A DNA stretch of 64,000 bases from Shouchella clausii (GTDB lineage: Bacteria; Bacillota; Bacilli; Bacillales; Bacillaceae_D), in assembly GCF_002250115.1 (NCBI RefSeq), contig NZ_CP019985.1, forward strand, positions 248,001 to 312,000, written 5' to 3'. The position numbers were made by a program, and so were the translations under genes. Each line of letters opens with the position of its first letter. The first letter of the stretch is position 1. The notes under the pieces are model-generated. The model saw only the letters and a list, made by a program, of their open reading frames with translations, was not told the DNA's origin and ran no database searches. Below are positions 28,170 to 36,688 of this stretch, in pieces.

Positions 28170-28198
28170 TTGGCTTCATTTATAAAATCTAGTATACT
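28170..28198 (+). promoter_or_regulatory. SigA-type promoter of the hypothetical gene
   Basis: TTGGCT, 17-base spacer, TATACT, followed by a GAGGAGG site and ATG 28232. Confidence 0.65.
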
Positions 28199-28231
28199 AA
28201 CAACACAATTTAATGAGGAGGATTGACATCA

Positions 28232-28615
28232 ATGTATGCCTGTAAAGTCACTTGCAGGACAACGCTTTACCACGATTTCGGCAATGGCACTCCTAACCTC
28301 GCCTCTACAAAAGCGCTGTTCCATGCCCATTATCAAAACCCTGTGTCTGATTGCCTCCGTGTTATTGATCTCTCAAACTATAAACATTGGAAAAACCAAT
28401 TCAATGAAGTCGCGGCCACTGCACTCGTAGAAGTGCTTGTCCCCTATGAGCGTCATGTTGATTTTATCGAAGACTACGAATCACTGGCTTGCCGCCTCTC
28501 ACGCCGCCTTCTCCCTATTAAAGGGGCAGCGATACAAGTTATTGAAAGCGAATGGCTCACTCCCTATCGTAGCGAAGGGTTTTATCGAGAAAGCAAGTCT
28601 AAAAAGAATATCTAG
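28232..28615 (+). CDS. Hypothetical protein, no recognised family
   Basis: A 127-residue, probably cytoplasmic protein without a signal peptide or membrane segment. It contains several His, Tyr and Cys residues near the N-terminus (YACKVTCRTTLYHDFGNG) and a basic C-terminus. ATG 28232 is 10 bases from AGGAGG, and a good promoter precedes it, so it is likely expressed. It is monocistronic, between pbuG (divergent) and an APH-fold kinase gene (convergent). I do not recognise it. Confidence 0.7.
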   Translation: MYACKVTCRTTLYHDFGNGTPNLASTKALFHAHYQNPVSDCLRVIDLSNYKHWKNQFNEVAATALVEVLVPYERHVDFIEDYESLACRLSRRLLPIKGAAIQVIESEWLTPYRSEGFYRESKSKKNI

Positions 28616-28673
28616 TAGAGGGCACACCCATGGCATATGTAGATTTTCATAAAAATGAGTAAGGAGGTGGCAG

Positions 28674-29594
28674 CTAAAAAGGCATGCCTGCCTTTTGCCG
28701 ATACCAACTAGGGATGATTTCCGTAAAATCATGATGATCATTCACCACGTCAAGAGAGTAGGCCAATAGCGTGTCATACTGTTGTTCGCTAGTCCGCTTT
28801 CCCCAAACGATGGCAGACACTACATGCATGGCGCTATACAGGGCATAAAGTTGCCAAAAACGCTCTCCTGGTTTTTCACCGTTATGGTAGCCATCAATGG
28901 CACCAATGGAAAAGGGAATGCTCACTCGAACGGAAAAAAAGCCAAGTTTTTGTAAGTCATGAAGTGGATCGCCAAAGTCGAAGCGGCCAAAATCAACCAA
29001 ACCGACAAAACGGTTACGATCAATAATCATATTCGCCGGATGAAAATCATCGTGTTGGAAACGATTCGGACGCCCTATTAGCAACCATTCATTTTCTCCA
29101 ATATAGCCTGTTAACAACTGTTTAAGGGCAGGGTCAAGCTCTTCTATTTTTTCTAGCGCTGACAAATAGCGGTCGCTCTTTTGTTTTTTGGCTATTTCCC
29201 AAGAAGGCCAGTCCTGATCCGCTTGTATTTCATGCAACTTAGCCAGCTCCTGCCCCGCCACAAAACCGATTTGGTATTGCTCCTGTTCAGACAGCGCCGG
29301 CAGTGCTTCTTCACCATCTTTTCCTGGCATGTAAGTCAGCACCATATACGCTTTGCTATCAGCTGGCAAGTGGCCAAATGCCAATGCCTTGGGGACGAAA
29401 TCAGAATGGGCGGCACATGTTTGAACCAGTTCAAATTCTTTTTTACGCCTGTCTGCTTCCGTTAACGGAAATAGCCGGACTAGATAGGTTTCATCAAGTA
29501 CATATTTTTCATCATTGGAAAACCCTTTGACGAGCTGGCGGATAGACTTAGCCCCAGCGACGTACGGAATTCCTTCTAAAGTGTTTTTAAACAA
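28674..29594 (-). CDS. Aminoglycoside-phosphotransferase-fold kinase
   Basis: A 306-residue APH-superfamily kinase. The catalytic loop FQHDDFHPANMII and the metal-binding GLVDFGRFDFGDP motif are intact. The substrate could be an aminoglycoside, macrolide or a small metabolite; sequence alone does not decide, so I give no resistance claim. Start TTG 29594 has AGGGAGG 7 bases upstream; upstream ATG candidates have none. It follows an MFS transporter gene by 42 bases, so modification and export may work together. Confidence 0.8.
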   Translation of the reverse strand: MFKNTLEGIPYVAGAKSIRQLVKGFSNDEKYVLDETYLVRLFPLTEADRRKKEFELVQTCAAHSDFVPKALAFGHLPADSKAYMVLTYMPGKDGEEALPALSEQEQYQIGFVAGQELAKLHEIQADQDWPSWEIAKKQKSDRYLSALEKIEELDPALKQLLTGYIGENEWLLIGRPNRFQHDDFHPANMIIDRNRFVGLVDFGRFDFGDPLHDLQKLGFFSVRVSIPFSIGAIDGYHNGEKPGERFWQLYALYSAMHVVSAIVWGKRTSEQQYDTLLAYSLDVVNDHHDFTEIIPSWYRQKAGMPF

Positions 29595-29636
29595 ATGACC
29601 GCCTCCCTTTCTAAACGAAAACAACTTAGCAATGAC

Positions 29637-30884
29637 CTACCGTGCTTGTTGCCCCGTTTGCTCGTTTGTTGTTTGATCTTCAAAAAATGGTCGATTGCCT
29701 GGTCGGAAAACGGAAATCGCAAATAAACAGGCGAGGACAGCCATCGCAAGGGCGAGCACCACAATGGTTAGCCGTAATGAAAACCAATCAGCCATCACGC
29801 CCACCGCTAAAATAAAAAGAATTTGAAAAATGCTTTGGCCTAATTGCATTATGCTTGTAACTCGCCCCATCATCTTTACTGGAATGTGGTTTTGATAAAA
29901 AGTGGCCATTCCGGCGTTCACAAACACGTTAAACAAGCCGAGGACGATAAAGCCAGCGGCAATGGACCAAAACGACCAAGAAAACGCGTACATAAGGTAA
30001 CCTGCTGTCATTAAAATGAGCCCACTGCCAATCATATGCCGCAACGGAATATGATTGGCAAACAGTGCCAAAACGGCCGCACCAACAATCGAACCGATCC
30101 CGGTAATACTAACAAGCAAACTATATTCAACTTGCGATAAACCAACAACTTGCTGTGTAAAGACAACTTCTTGCGTATCCATGGCAAACGAAAACAACAT
30201 AACTAGCAAAAAAACAACGTAAATGAATGTAATATATTGGTGGTTTCGCAAAAACGCTGCGACAGCAGTAAAATCTTTAGCGACTTGTGCAACTGTTAAT
30301 TTTGGAACCGTTGCTTGGTTGATTTTCTCTCCCTTTGGCAATAGTGCAAGGAAAATAGCGGCAACGACAAAAAACAAAGCATTTGCCCAAAGTGTCCAGG
30401 AAATAGAGGTTGCTAGAATCATAGCGCCGCCAATCGCAGGACCGACAATAAACGCACTCGATGAACAAAACGAGCGAATGGCGTTAAAGCGCTTCCGCTT
30501 TTCAACAGGAACGAGCATTGTCGTATACGTCATCGAAGCTGGCGTAAAAAAAGATTGAGCCACACTTAAACAAACAAGAATCAAATAAATAATAACGATG
30601 TTGGGAGCGAAAGGAAGCAAAGCAATAAAAGCGGCCCTAAGTCCGTATGTCACCATCATCACTGCTCGTTTGCTTCGGTAATCAATAAAACTTCCCGTCC
30701 AAAATTTTGTGCAGATGTTCACAATTGGGCTAATAATCCACAACCCGGCTACGGCGGCAGCCGAACCAGTCATGTCAAAGACAATAATATTAATCACCAC
30801 TAAATAAACAAAATCACCAATGTTGGCAATACCGATCGAAGCAAGCAAAATCGCTAACTTGCGCCACTCTTTTTTCTTTTCCAT
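29637..30884 (-). CDS. MFS transporter
   Basis: A 415-residue major facilitator with about 12 hydrophobic segments. It resembles macrolide/multidrug exporters of the DHA3 type: GIANIGDFVYLVVINI in helix 1 and the loop-2 stretch FIDYRSKRAVMM. ATG 30884 is preceded by GGGGGGAAAGG. It is cotranscribed with the downstream APH-fold kinase. Substrate unknown. Confidence 0.82.
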   Translation of the reverse strand: MEKKKEWRKLAILLASIGIANIGDFVYLVVINIIVFDMTGSAAAVAGLWIISPIVNICTKFWTGSFIDYRSKRAVMMVTYGLRAAFIALLPFAPNIVIIYLILVCLSVAQSFFTPASMTYTTMLVPVEKRKRFNAIRSFCSSSAFIVGPAIGGAMILATSISWTLWANALFFVVAAIFLALLPKGEKINQATVPKLTVAQVAKDFTAVAAFLRNHQYITFIYVVFLLVMLFSFAMDTQEVVFTQQVVGLSQVEYSLLVSITGIGSIVGAAVLALFANHIPLRHMIGSGLILMTAGYLMYAFSWSFWSIAAGFIVLGLFNVFVNAGMATFYQNHIPVKMMGRVTSIMQLGQSIFQILFILAVGVMADWFSLRLTIVVLALAMAVLACLFAISVFRPGNRPFFEDQTTNEQTGQQAR

Positions 30885-30962
30885 CCTTTCCCCCCTGCTT
30901 TGCCCTCTATAGGAAAGAATACCGAAGAAAGAACATTCACGCAACCATCTTTTTACAAACAA

Positions 30963-30985
30963 AAGCCAACCCGAATAGGTTGGCT
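30963..30985 (-). terminator. Terminator after the YfhD-like gene
   Basis: AGCCAACC pairs with GGTTGGCT around a 6-base loop; TTTTGTTTG follows on the minus strand. Confidence 0.75.
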
Positions 30986-30993
30986 AATATGCG

Positions 30994-31185
30994 TTATGCT
31001 TGGTTATCAGGGTTGGCGCGTCTGTCAGCAGCAGCAGCCCGTTGTTGAGCCTCTATATCGTCTTGGTCCGCGAGTTCAGCGGAATATTCTTCGTCAATTC
31101 CATCACTTACGATTTCCTGTTTTGGCGTTTGCGACAGTTTAGCTTTGTCTTTATGTTTATTATTACGAGACTGTCCTCTTGTCAC
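30994..31185 (-). CDS. YfhD-family small protein
   Basis: A 63-residue, highly charged protein resembling YfhD of Bacillus: a basic N-terminal half (TRGQSRNNKHKDKAKLSQTP) and an acidic EEYSAELADQDDIEAQQRA motif. No structure or function is established for the family. GTG 31185 was chosen by family length and AAAGGGG upstream; ATG 31215 would add ten residues but lacks a ribosome binding site. Confidence 0.75.
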   Translation of the reverse strand: MTRGQSRNNKHKDKAKLSQTPKQEIVSDGIDEEYSAELADQDDIEAQQRAAAADRRANPDNQA

Positions 31186-31295
31186 TTCAACATCACCCCT
31201 TTGTTCCATTAACATTTCCGTTCAAATTGCTTTCTATGCATGTCTAAATAGAAACACAAGAGTGACCGCTCGTTTTTGCAGAAATGACAGTTGGT

Positions 31296-31685
31296 TCACT
31301 CCCCTTTCTGGTAGCTGCTTTCTGCATTCCTTTTTACTTCTTCGATCCCTTTTCCAAGCCCTGCATGAATCGTCGCCACATATCCTCCTTCGATTAAAGG
31401 TGCGTCGCTAATCATGATCGTTCGGTTCGGCTCGAACTCTTGTGCCATTTCCGCATTCATTTTCGCACTTCCTATATCGTAGAAAACCAAAATATCGTGA
31501 TCACTTGGTATGCCGTCTATAACTGTGCGAATTCGTTCGATGCTTGTGCCGATCTCTCCGTCTTCCAACCCGCCGCAAGCATAAATACCAACATCACGGT
31601 TTGCTTGTTGCATCAATGCTTGGGCGCCGTCCGCCAGTGCTTTCACATGAGAAATAAGCAAAATCGCTACACGTCTGTCTGCCAT
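31296..31685 (-). CDS. dhaM: PTS-dependent dihydroxyacetone kinase, phosphotransferase subunit
   Basis: A 129-residue single-domain DhaM (EIIA-Man-like). It takes phosphate from HPr on a histidine and passes it to ADP bound in DhaL. The active His is His13 in ILLISHVKALADG. It is the last gene of dhaK-dhaL-dhaM and starts 3 bases after dhaL. Unlike E. coli DhaM it has no fused HPr or EI domains, as usual in Firmicutes. Confidence 0.9.
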   Translation of the reverse strand: MADRRVAILLISHVKALADGAQALMQQANRDVGIYACGGLEDGEIGTSIERIRTVIDGIPSDHDILVFYDIGSAKMNAEMAQEFEPNRTIMISDAPLIEGGYVATIHAGLGKGIEEVKRNAESSYQKGE

Positions 31686-31688
31686 ACG

Positions 31689-32303
31689 TCACTCGCTTCC
31701 CTTCATTGTGTTGCATAGCGTTTTAAACAAATAATAGCTTGAGACTGCCCCAGGATCGATATGGCCTACTGACTGCTCGCCTAAAATCGCGCCTCGGCCA
31801 CGTTTGACGACCATATCCTTCGTTGCTTCCATGCCTTCTCTAGCAGACGATTCCAACTGGTTCCAATCCATACCGGTTTCCCTAGCTTCATTCGCCACCG
31901 TGGACCAAACATCAAGAAGTGTCCCTTCTCCCGGGGCTGCCTTTCCCCGCTGGGCAATGCCTTCAGCTGCTTGTTTGAGAGCAACCACCATCGTCTCATC
32001 ATCAAGTGTCTGTTTTCCTTTGCATGCAGCGGACATACGTAAAAACGCGGTACCGTATAAAGGTCCTGACGCTCCTCCTACTTTTGAAATGAGAATGGTT
32101 GCGACTTTTTGCAGCAATGCCGCCGGTTCATCCTCCTCTTTTATGTTTGGCAGCTCGGCAAGCACTGCTTGAAAGCCACGATGCATGTTAATGCCATGAT
32201 CTCCATCCCCTAATGCTTGGTCTAATTTCGACAATTCGTCTCTGTTGTCAGCAATAACAGCCGCCAGTTCTGTTAACCATTGTTTAAGCTGTGTTGTATT
32301 CAT
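31689..32303 (-). CDS. dhaL: Dihydroxyacetone kinase ADP-binding subunit
   Basis: A 204-residue all-helical DhaL. The metal-binding aspartates are visible in LDQALGDGDHG (Asp28, Asp33, Asp35). ADP stays bound and is rephosphorylated by DhaM. ATG 32303 with AGAGGAGG upstream was chosen over a longer frame. It lies between dhaK and dhaM, in an operon. Confidence 0.92.
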   Translation of the reverse strand: MNTTQLKQWLTELAAVIADNRDELSKLDQALGDGDHGINMHRGFQAVLAELPNIKEEDEPAALLQKVATILISKVGGASGPLYGTAFLRMSAACKGKQTLDDETMVVALKQAAEGIAQRGKAAPGEGTLLDVWSTVANEARETGMDWNQLESSAREGMEATKDMVVKRGRGAILGEQSVGHIDPGAVSSYYLFKTLCNTMKGSE

Positions 32304-32355
32304 ACCGGTTCCTCCTCTGTTAAAATGATCGGCCATTTTTTCAAAAACGAGTTGC

Positions 32356-33333
32356 TTACGACTGCCATTGCACAGTCCTCGCTTCTGCTTGTAAGTAAGG
32401 CGCTAACTCTTCATCGACAACAAACAACGTCAAGGAAATGCCTGCCATATCAAGGCTTGTCATATAATCCCCTACATAGGTGGAATGTATTTTATAGGAC
32501 TGCTTGTCTAGTTCAGCTAGCACGTCGCGAGCAAAACTGTACTGCTCTACTAACGGCGTGCTGCCCATGCCGTTAATAAGGACAGCTAGTGGATCAGAGC
32601 CAGGCAATTCAGCAGCCACTTTCGACACGAGCAGTTGGGCAATTTCTTGCGATGGAGCGACTTTTTCTCGATACATCCCTCTTTCACCATGTATGCCAAT
32701 GCCGACTTCCATCTCGTCTTCTGCCAAAGCAAAGCTAGGTTGGTCAACGCCAGGCAATGAACAAGGCGTTAAAGCCAGACTCATGCTGCGGATACGGCTT
32801 ATTGCTTTTTCAACGACTTCCTTTACTTTCGGTAAACTAGCGCCCGTTTCTGCACAAGCTCCTGCAATTTTATGGACAAGAACCGTGCCAGCGATGCCAC
32901 GCCGTTGTGCTGGATCAGCCACAGCTACATCATCGTTAACGACAACCATTTCTGTCTGAATACCTTGTGCCTCAGCCATTTCCATCGCCATCTCTGCATT
33001 CATTCGATCGCCGTTGTAATTTTTTATGACAAGAAGCACACCTTTTCCTTGGTTGGCTGCTTCAATCGCCGCTAAAAATTGATCAGCCCCTGGCGAAGTA
33101 AAGACTTCACCGCATACGGCAGCATCGAGCATCCCGTAACCAACATAACCTGCATGGGCAGGCTCATGGCCACTGCCCCCTCCGCTAATAACGCCGACTT
33201 TATCCGTTTTTGGCTGCTTACGGACAACCACATTGCTATTTGGAAGGCGTTTCAATTGACTCGTATGAACAGCAGTAAACCCATCTAGAAAATCGGACAC
33301 TAACTGATTCGGATCGTTCAACAATTTTTTCAT
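32356..33333 (-). CDS. dhaK: Dihydroxyacetone kinase, substrate-binding subunit
   Basis: A 325-residue DhaK. The N-terminal substrate loop GGGSGHEPAHAGYVG (51-65) and the histidine that forms the hemiaminal with dihydroxyacetone (His215 in GIGIHGERGM) are both present. It phosphorylates dihydroxyacetone to DHAP, feeding glycolysis. ATG 33333 follows AGGAGAGGGG. First gene of the dhaKLM operon. Confidence 0.94.
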   Translation of the reverse strand: MKKLLNDPNQLVSDFLDGFTAVHTSQLKRLPNSNVVVRKQPKTDKVGVISGGGSGHEPAHAGYVGYGMLDAAVCGEVFTSPGADQFLAAIEAANQGKGVLLVIKNYNGDRMNAEMAMEMAEAQGIQTEMVVVNDDVAVADPAQRRGIAGTVLVHKIAGACAETGASLPKVKEVVEKAISRIRSMSLALTPCSLPGVDQPSFALAEDEMEVGIGIHGERGMYREKVAPSQEIAQLLVSKVAAELPGSDPLAVLINGMGSTPLVEQYSFARDVLAELDKQSYKIHSTYVGDYMTSLDMAGISLTLFVVDEELAPYLQAEARTVQWQS

Positions 33334-33579
33334 TTTTATATTCCCCTCTCCTTTATGAACAAATCGATGCTTATCATATAATTATTCGCATACATCTATA
33401 TTCCCTGCCGCGCCAATCAGTAATCAAATGATCTGTGACAGTTTTTCTAATTACTTAATTTCGAAATGCCTTAAAGATCTCAGCGAACAATAATATCAAC
33501 ATTTGTTTCACATTTTTAAGAGTCGTTTAATTGTATAATCTGTATATAAGCAAAAACGATTAGGAAAGGATGATGACAA

Positions 33580-34104
33580 CTGAGCAACTACGCGAATAAA
33601 CAAGCTTTGATTGATGAAATAATGAAAAGAGCAACGTTATTCATGAATGAATTTGATGCTATTGATGATCTTGATAAAGATGTGTTCGTAAAAGAAGTTG
33701 ACCGAACGCCAGCCCAGATGATTGCCTACCAATTAGGCTGGATCAATTTAATTCTCTCATGGGAACAAGATAATCAGGATGGAAAGTTTGTCATGACGCC
33801 AACAGAAGATTATAAATGGAATAATCTTGGTGGCCTTTATCAACGTTTTTACGACAAATACGCAGCGTGTTCCCTTGAAACATTGATTGACCTGTTTCAA
33901 CAAGATGTTTATAAAATCATTCAATTAGTTGAGAGCTATAGCGACCAAGAATTATTTGAACCAGGTGGTAGACAATGGGCGACTTCTACGCCAGCCAATT
34001 GGCCCATTTGGAAATGGATTCATATCAATACAGTGGCTCCATTTAAAAGCTTTCGAACGAAAATTAGAAAGTGGAAAAAGATGAAAGGGCTAGGAACAAA
34101 GTAA
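33580..34104 (+). CDS. ClbS/DfsB family four-helix-bundle protein
   Basis: A DUF1706-type protein (174 residues if started at CTG). Family motifs are clear: DRTPAQMIAYQLGW, YKWNNLGGLYQRFY and WKWIHINTVAPF. Members include ClbS, which protects against colibactin, but most are uncharacterised. No ATG or GTG gives the expected N-terminus: the frame is closed by TGA six bases upstream of CTG 33580, and CTG, 9 bases from AAAGGA, restores MSNYANKQALIDEI, matching family N-termini. TTG 33607 would cut nine conserved residues and has no ribosome binding site. Confidence 0.82.
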   Translation: MSNYANKQALIDEIMKRATLFMNEFDAIDDLDKDVFVKEVDRTPAQMIAYQLGWINLILSWEQDNQDGKFVMTPTEDYKWNNLGGLYQRFYDKYAACSLETLIDLFQQDVYKIIQLVESYSDQELFEPGGRQWATSTPANWPIWKWIHINTVAPFKSFRTKIRKWKKMKGLGTK

Positions 34105-34210
34105 CCGAAATATCTAAAAATAGTTATTCAAAAAGTGTAGTTTTTTATGATTACTATTTGATTCAAGATTCGCTGTACCTATTTAAACATGTATTAATAT
34201 TGAGACCTTA

Positions 34211-34261
34211 AAAACGGATTGGCTTAGGATAGACATCTATAAAAGTTAATCCGTTTTCATT
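34211..34261 (+). terminator. Terminator after the DfsB-like gene
   Basis: AAAACGGATT (34211-34220) pairs with AATCCGTTTT (34248-34257), followed by CATTTT. The remainder of 34105-34460 is AT-rich and I see nothing else in it. Confidence 0.65.
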
Positions 34262-34461
34262 TTGTGTGCTCATCTCCCATAAAAACACAGTGTTATGAAT
34301 CATCTCCTATCGATCCCCTTTTAACTCCATTTAATAGTCATCCCCTCCTCCTCTACTTAATGGATTGCTGAACCTTTTCACTTCACCAACGCATACGCCA
34401 CACCAATATAGTAAACCGATTAACTAATAACAAAAAAAATATTTTCACACATTTTTAAGGG

Positions 34462-34510
34462 TTGAATTCTTATTAAAAAAGTCATACAATCAATATTGTT
34501 AACCGGTTAA
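34462..34510 (+). promoter_or_regulatory. Promoter and probable operator of the marR-MFS operon
   Basis: TTGAAT (34462-34467), 17 bases, TACAAT (34485-34490), then the perfect 12-bp palindrome TTAACCGGTTAA (34499-34510) just before the ribosome binding site. A related sequence, AAACCGATTAA, lies near 34414. Autorepression by the MarR protein is inferred. Confidence 0.6.
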
Positions 34511-34533
34511 TAAAATAAAGATAGGTGAATCAA

Positions 34534-34995
34534 ATGAATAAAAAAGAACAAGCACTCGAAGCACTGGAACAAGTCATTAAAGAAAGAGAAGCCGCTGACA
34601 GAAGAAGGAAGGCAATGAAAGGCAGCCAGGAGGAAGCGATTGTTTCTGATTGGACACTGACTCAATTACACATTGTGGCGATTGTAAAAGAACAAGAACG
34701 AGCGAATAATACCATGCTCGCAGAACATTTAAACGTATCGAAACCAGCTATTACAAAAGCAGTAAAGAAATTATTGGATCAGCAAATCCTGGAGAAGACA
34801 CAACTAGCAGATAACAAAAAAGAAGTTTATTACCGTCTAACGAAATCAGGAGAGATGCTCGCCTTTATCCATAGTCAATTGCATGAACAGGCAAGGAATC
34901 GCTATATGCGCATCTTTGCTGAATTTAATTCAACAGAATTAGAGACACTTATTCGTTTTTTACATGCTCTTGCAGAAAATATCAAGTCACATTAA
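34534..34995 (+). CDS. MarR-family regulator
   Basis: A 153-residue MarR-type winged-helix protein. The recognition region is LNVSKPAITKAVKKLL, followed by a wing with DNKKEVYYRLT. ATG 34534 is six bases from AGGTG. It is directly upstream of, and probably cotranscribed with, a (frameshifted) MFS transporter, the usual layout for a drug-responsive repressor and its exporter. Confidence 0.85.
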   Translation: MNKKEQALEALEQVIKEREAADRRRKAMKGSQEEAIVSDWTLTQLHIVAIVKEQERANNTMLAEHLNVSKPAITKAVKKLLDQQILEKTQLADNKKEVYYRLTKSGEMLAFIHSQLHEQARNRYMRIFAEFNSTELETLIRFLHALAENIKSH

Positions 34996-35017
34996 AAATG
35001 GAAGAAGGAAACGAGGT

Positions 35018-36203
35018 ATGTTACGGCAACAGGCTTATGGAAAAATGCTTATACTATCTTTGTTGAGCATTAGCAGTTTTTTCGCTTCCTTGAATCAAAA
35101 TATTTATACACCGGTCATTCCCCTTATTCGAGATTCTTTTAACGTGTCGATACATTGGGTAAACTTCACAGTGAGCAGCTTCATTCTGACTATAGCGCTT
35201 GTACAAATCTGTTTAGGATCAGTGGTCGATCGAAAAAACCAAAAAAAAGTTATTAATACTAGGTGTTGTCTTAATGGGGATCTCGACGACCATTTGTGCG
35301 TTTACAGATGATTTTATGCTCTTTACAATTTGTAGGCTCATTCAAGCGGTTGGTGCTGGAATTATTCCACTGGTAACAATCACTATGATTTCACACGTAT
35401 TTGAAGGGGAAGAAAGAGGAAACGCAATGGGTACTTATCAAATCGTACTGACTCTTGCCCCAGCGCTTTCTCCAGTACTCGGCGGATTAGTAGGAGAGTA
35501 CTTTGGTTACGAAGGAATCTTTCTATTTCTTTCGGTTATTTGTGTTATATTGCTTTTGTCTATGATGTACGGACTTCCTGACAGCGGTTATAAAATAGAG
35601 TATTCACAAAAGCAAGACCGTTTTTTACAGACGTACCGTTCCGTTTTTTCTAATCGTGTTGTTTTTATGATGATGTTGATAAGCTTCTTTGTATTTTTTA
35701 TATACTTTGCCATTCTCGTGTTTTTACCGCTATTACTTCGGGATCATTATCACGTTGATTTACAATATATCGGATTATTGTATTTACCTCTAACTGTAAG
35801 CATGATTTTAGGCAGTGTGCTCTTTAAAAAGTTACAAAGAAAAATAGCACTAGGTAAGCTGTATAGAGCCACTCTGTTTGTCATGCCAGCGTTGATTATC
35901 CTTTTTGGCATACTCCATACGAAAACGATTATCGGTTTAAGCACGTTGTTGTTTTTATATGGCGTCACTATCGGTTTTGCGCCCCCATTGTTTTCGACAA
36001 TGATCAGTAATAAAATTTCAGAATATAGAGGTGCTGCCTTAGGCTTGTTTAATTTTATCCGTTATTCTGGCATGGCCATCGGTGGTATGTATACAGGATT
36101 AAGCCAAGTTCTACCGAGTACATTTATCTTTATTTCTTTAGGCATTTTGCTATTGATTGTTTCTTTTTGCCAGTACCCTCTTTTCATGAGAAAAGGTTTG
36201 TGA
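35018..36203 (+). pseudogene. MFS drug transporter, frameshifted
   Basis: Two overlapping frames encode one major facilitator of about 394 residues. The first frame (from ATG 35018, behind GAAGGA) carries helices 1-2 and ends out of frame at 35311; the second resumes with QKKLLILGVVLMGISTTICAF and continues to 36203. The break is at a run of eight A (35241-35248): with seven A the two halves join exactly. So one A has been gained, or the assembly has one too many. All other helices look intact. Partner of the upstream MarR regulator. Confidence 0.85.
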
Positions 36204-36316
36204 CAGACTGAAGTCTCCTATTTTATTTTCAAGGTTAGAATCGTTGATTTCTTTTTTGTTAGGATAACTTCCCCCTGTATTTTCAAGTACAAGGGAAAGA
36301 TTAATAGCTCATGCAA

Positions 36317-36354
36317 ACAACCATTTCTTCAAATTATGATGAAGAATTGGTTGT
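36317..36354. terminator. Hairpin after the MFS gene
   Basis: 15-bp inverted repeat ACAACCATTTCTTCA / TGAAGAATTGGTTGT with one mismatch. No clear T-run, so termination is uncertain. Confidence 0.4.
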
Positions 36355-36459
36355 TTATGGTTTGTGGGGCCCATCAAGAATTTTGTGTAAATGAATACCC
36401 TAGTCTATGCATATAAACCACTTTTATTATTTTCCTCGTTCAAACAAACACGCTAACTA

Positions 36460-36600
36460 AATCAGCTCTTGCTAAATCAAATTCAGGAATATAAAAGATT
36501 CTCCTCAAGTGATTTTGTTCCTCTTGGATAGACTTTTTTCCATATTGTCACGAAGTCATCAAGCGCGCTTTTTGACCCTCTTGTTTACTGATCGCACGAT
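36460..36600 (-). pseudogene. Probable IS256/mutator-type transposase remnant
   Basis: The minus strand reads SALDDFVTIWKKVYPRG then TKSLEENLLYS before a stop, resembling the part of mutator-family transposases around the W-x(4)-YP motif. It is short, out of frame on both sides and has no ends. It lies between the MFS gene and the restriction genes. Identification is tentative. Confidence 0.35.
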
Positions 36601-36688
36601 AGACTCACTTAAAGTCATTACAAACTTCTACCCTAAGACTAACCCTAAAAGATAAAATTTAATTCTTAACTCCGTCCAAACTAAAAGG

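Noticed and set aside
35241-35249. Programmed -1 frameshift site (A-AAA-AAG) in the MFS gene
   Set aside because: The shift required to join the halves is +1 (or -2), not -1, so the heptamer does not explain the arrangement.
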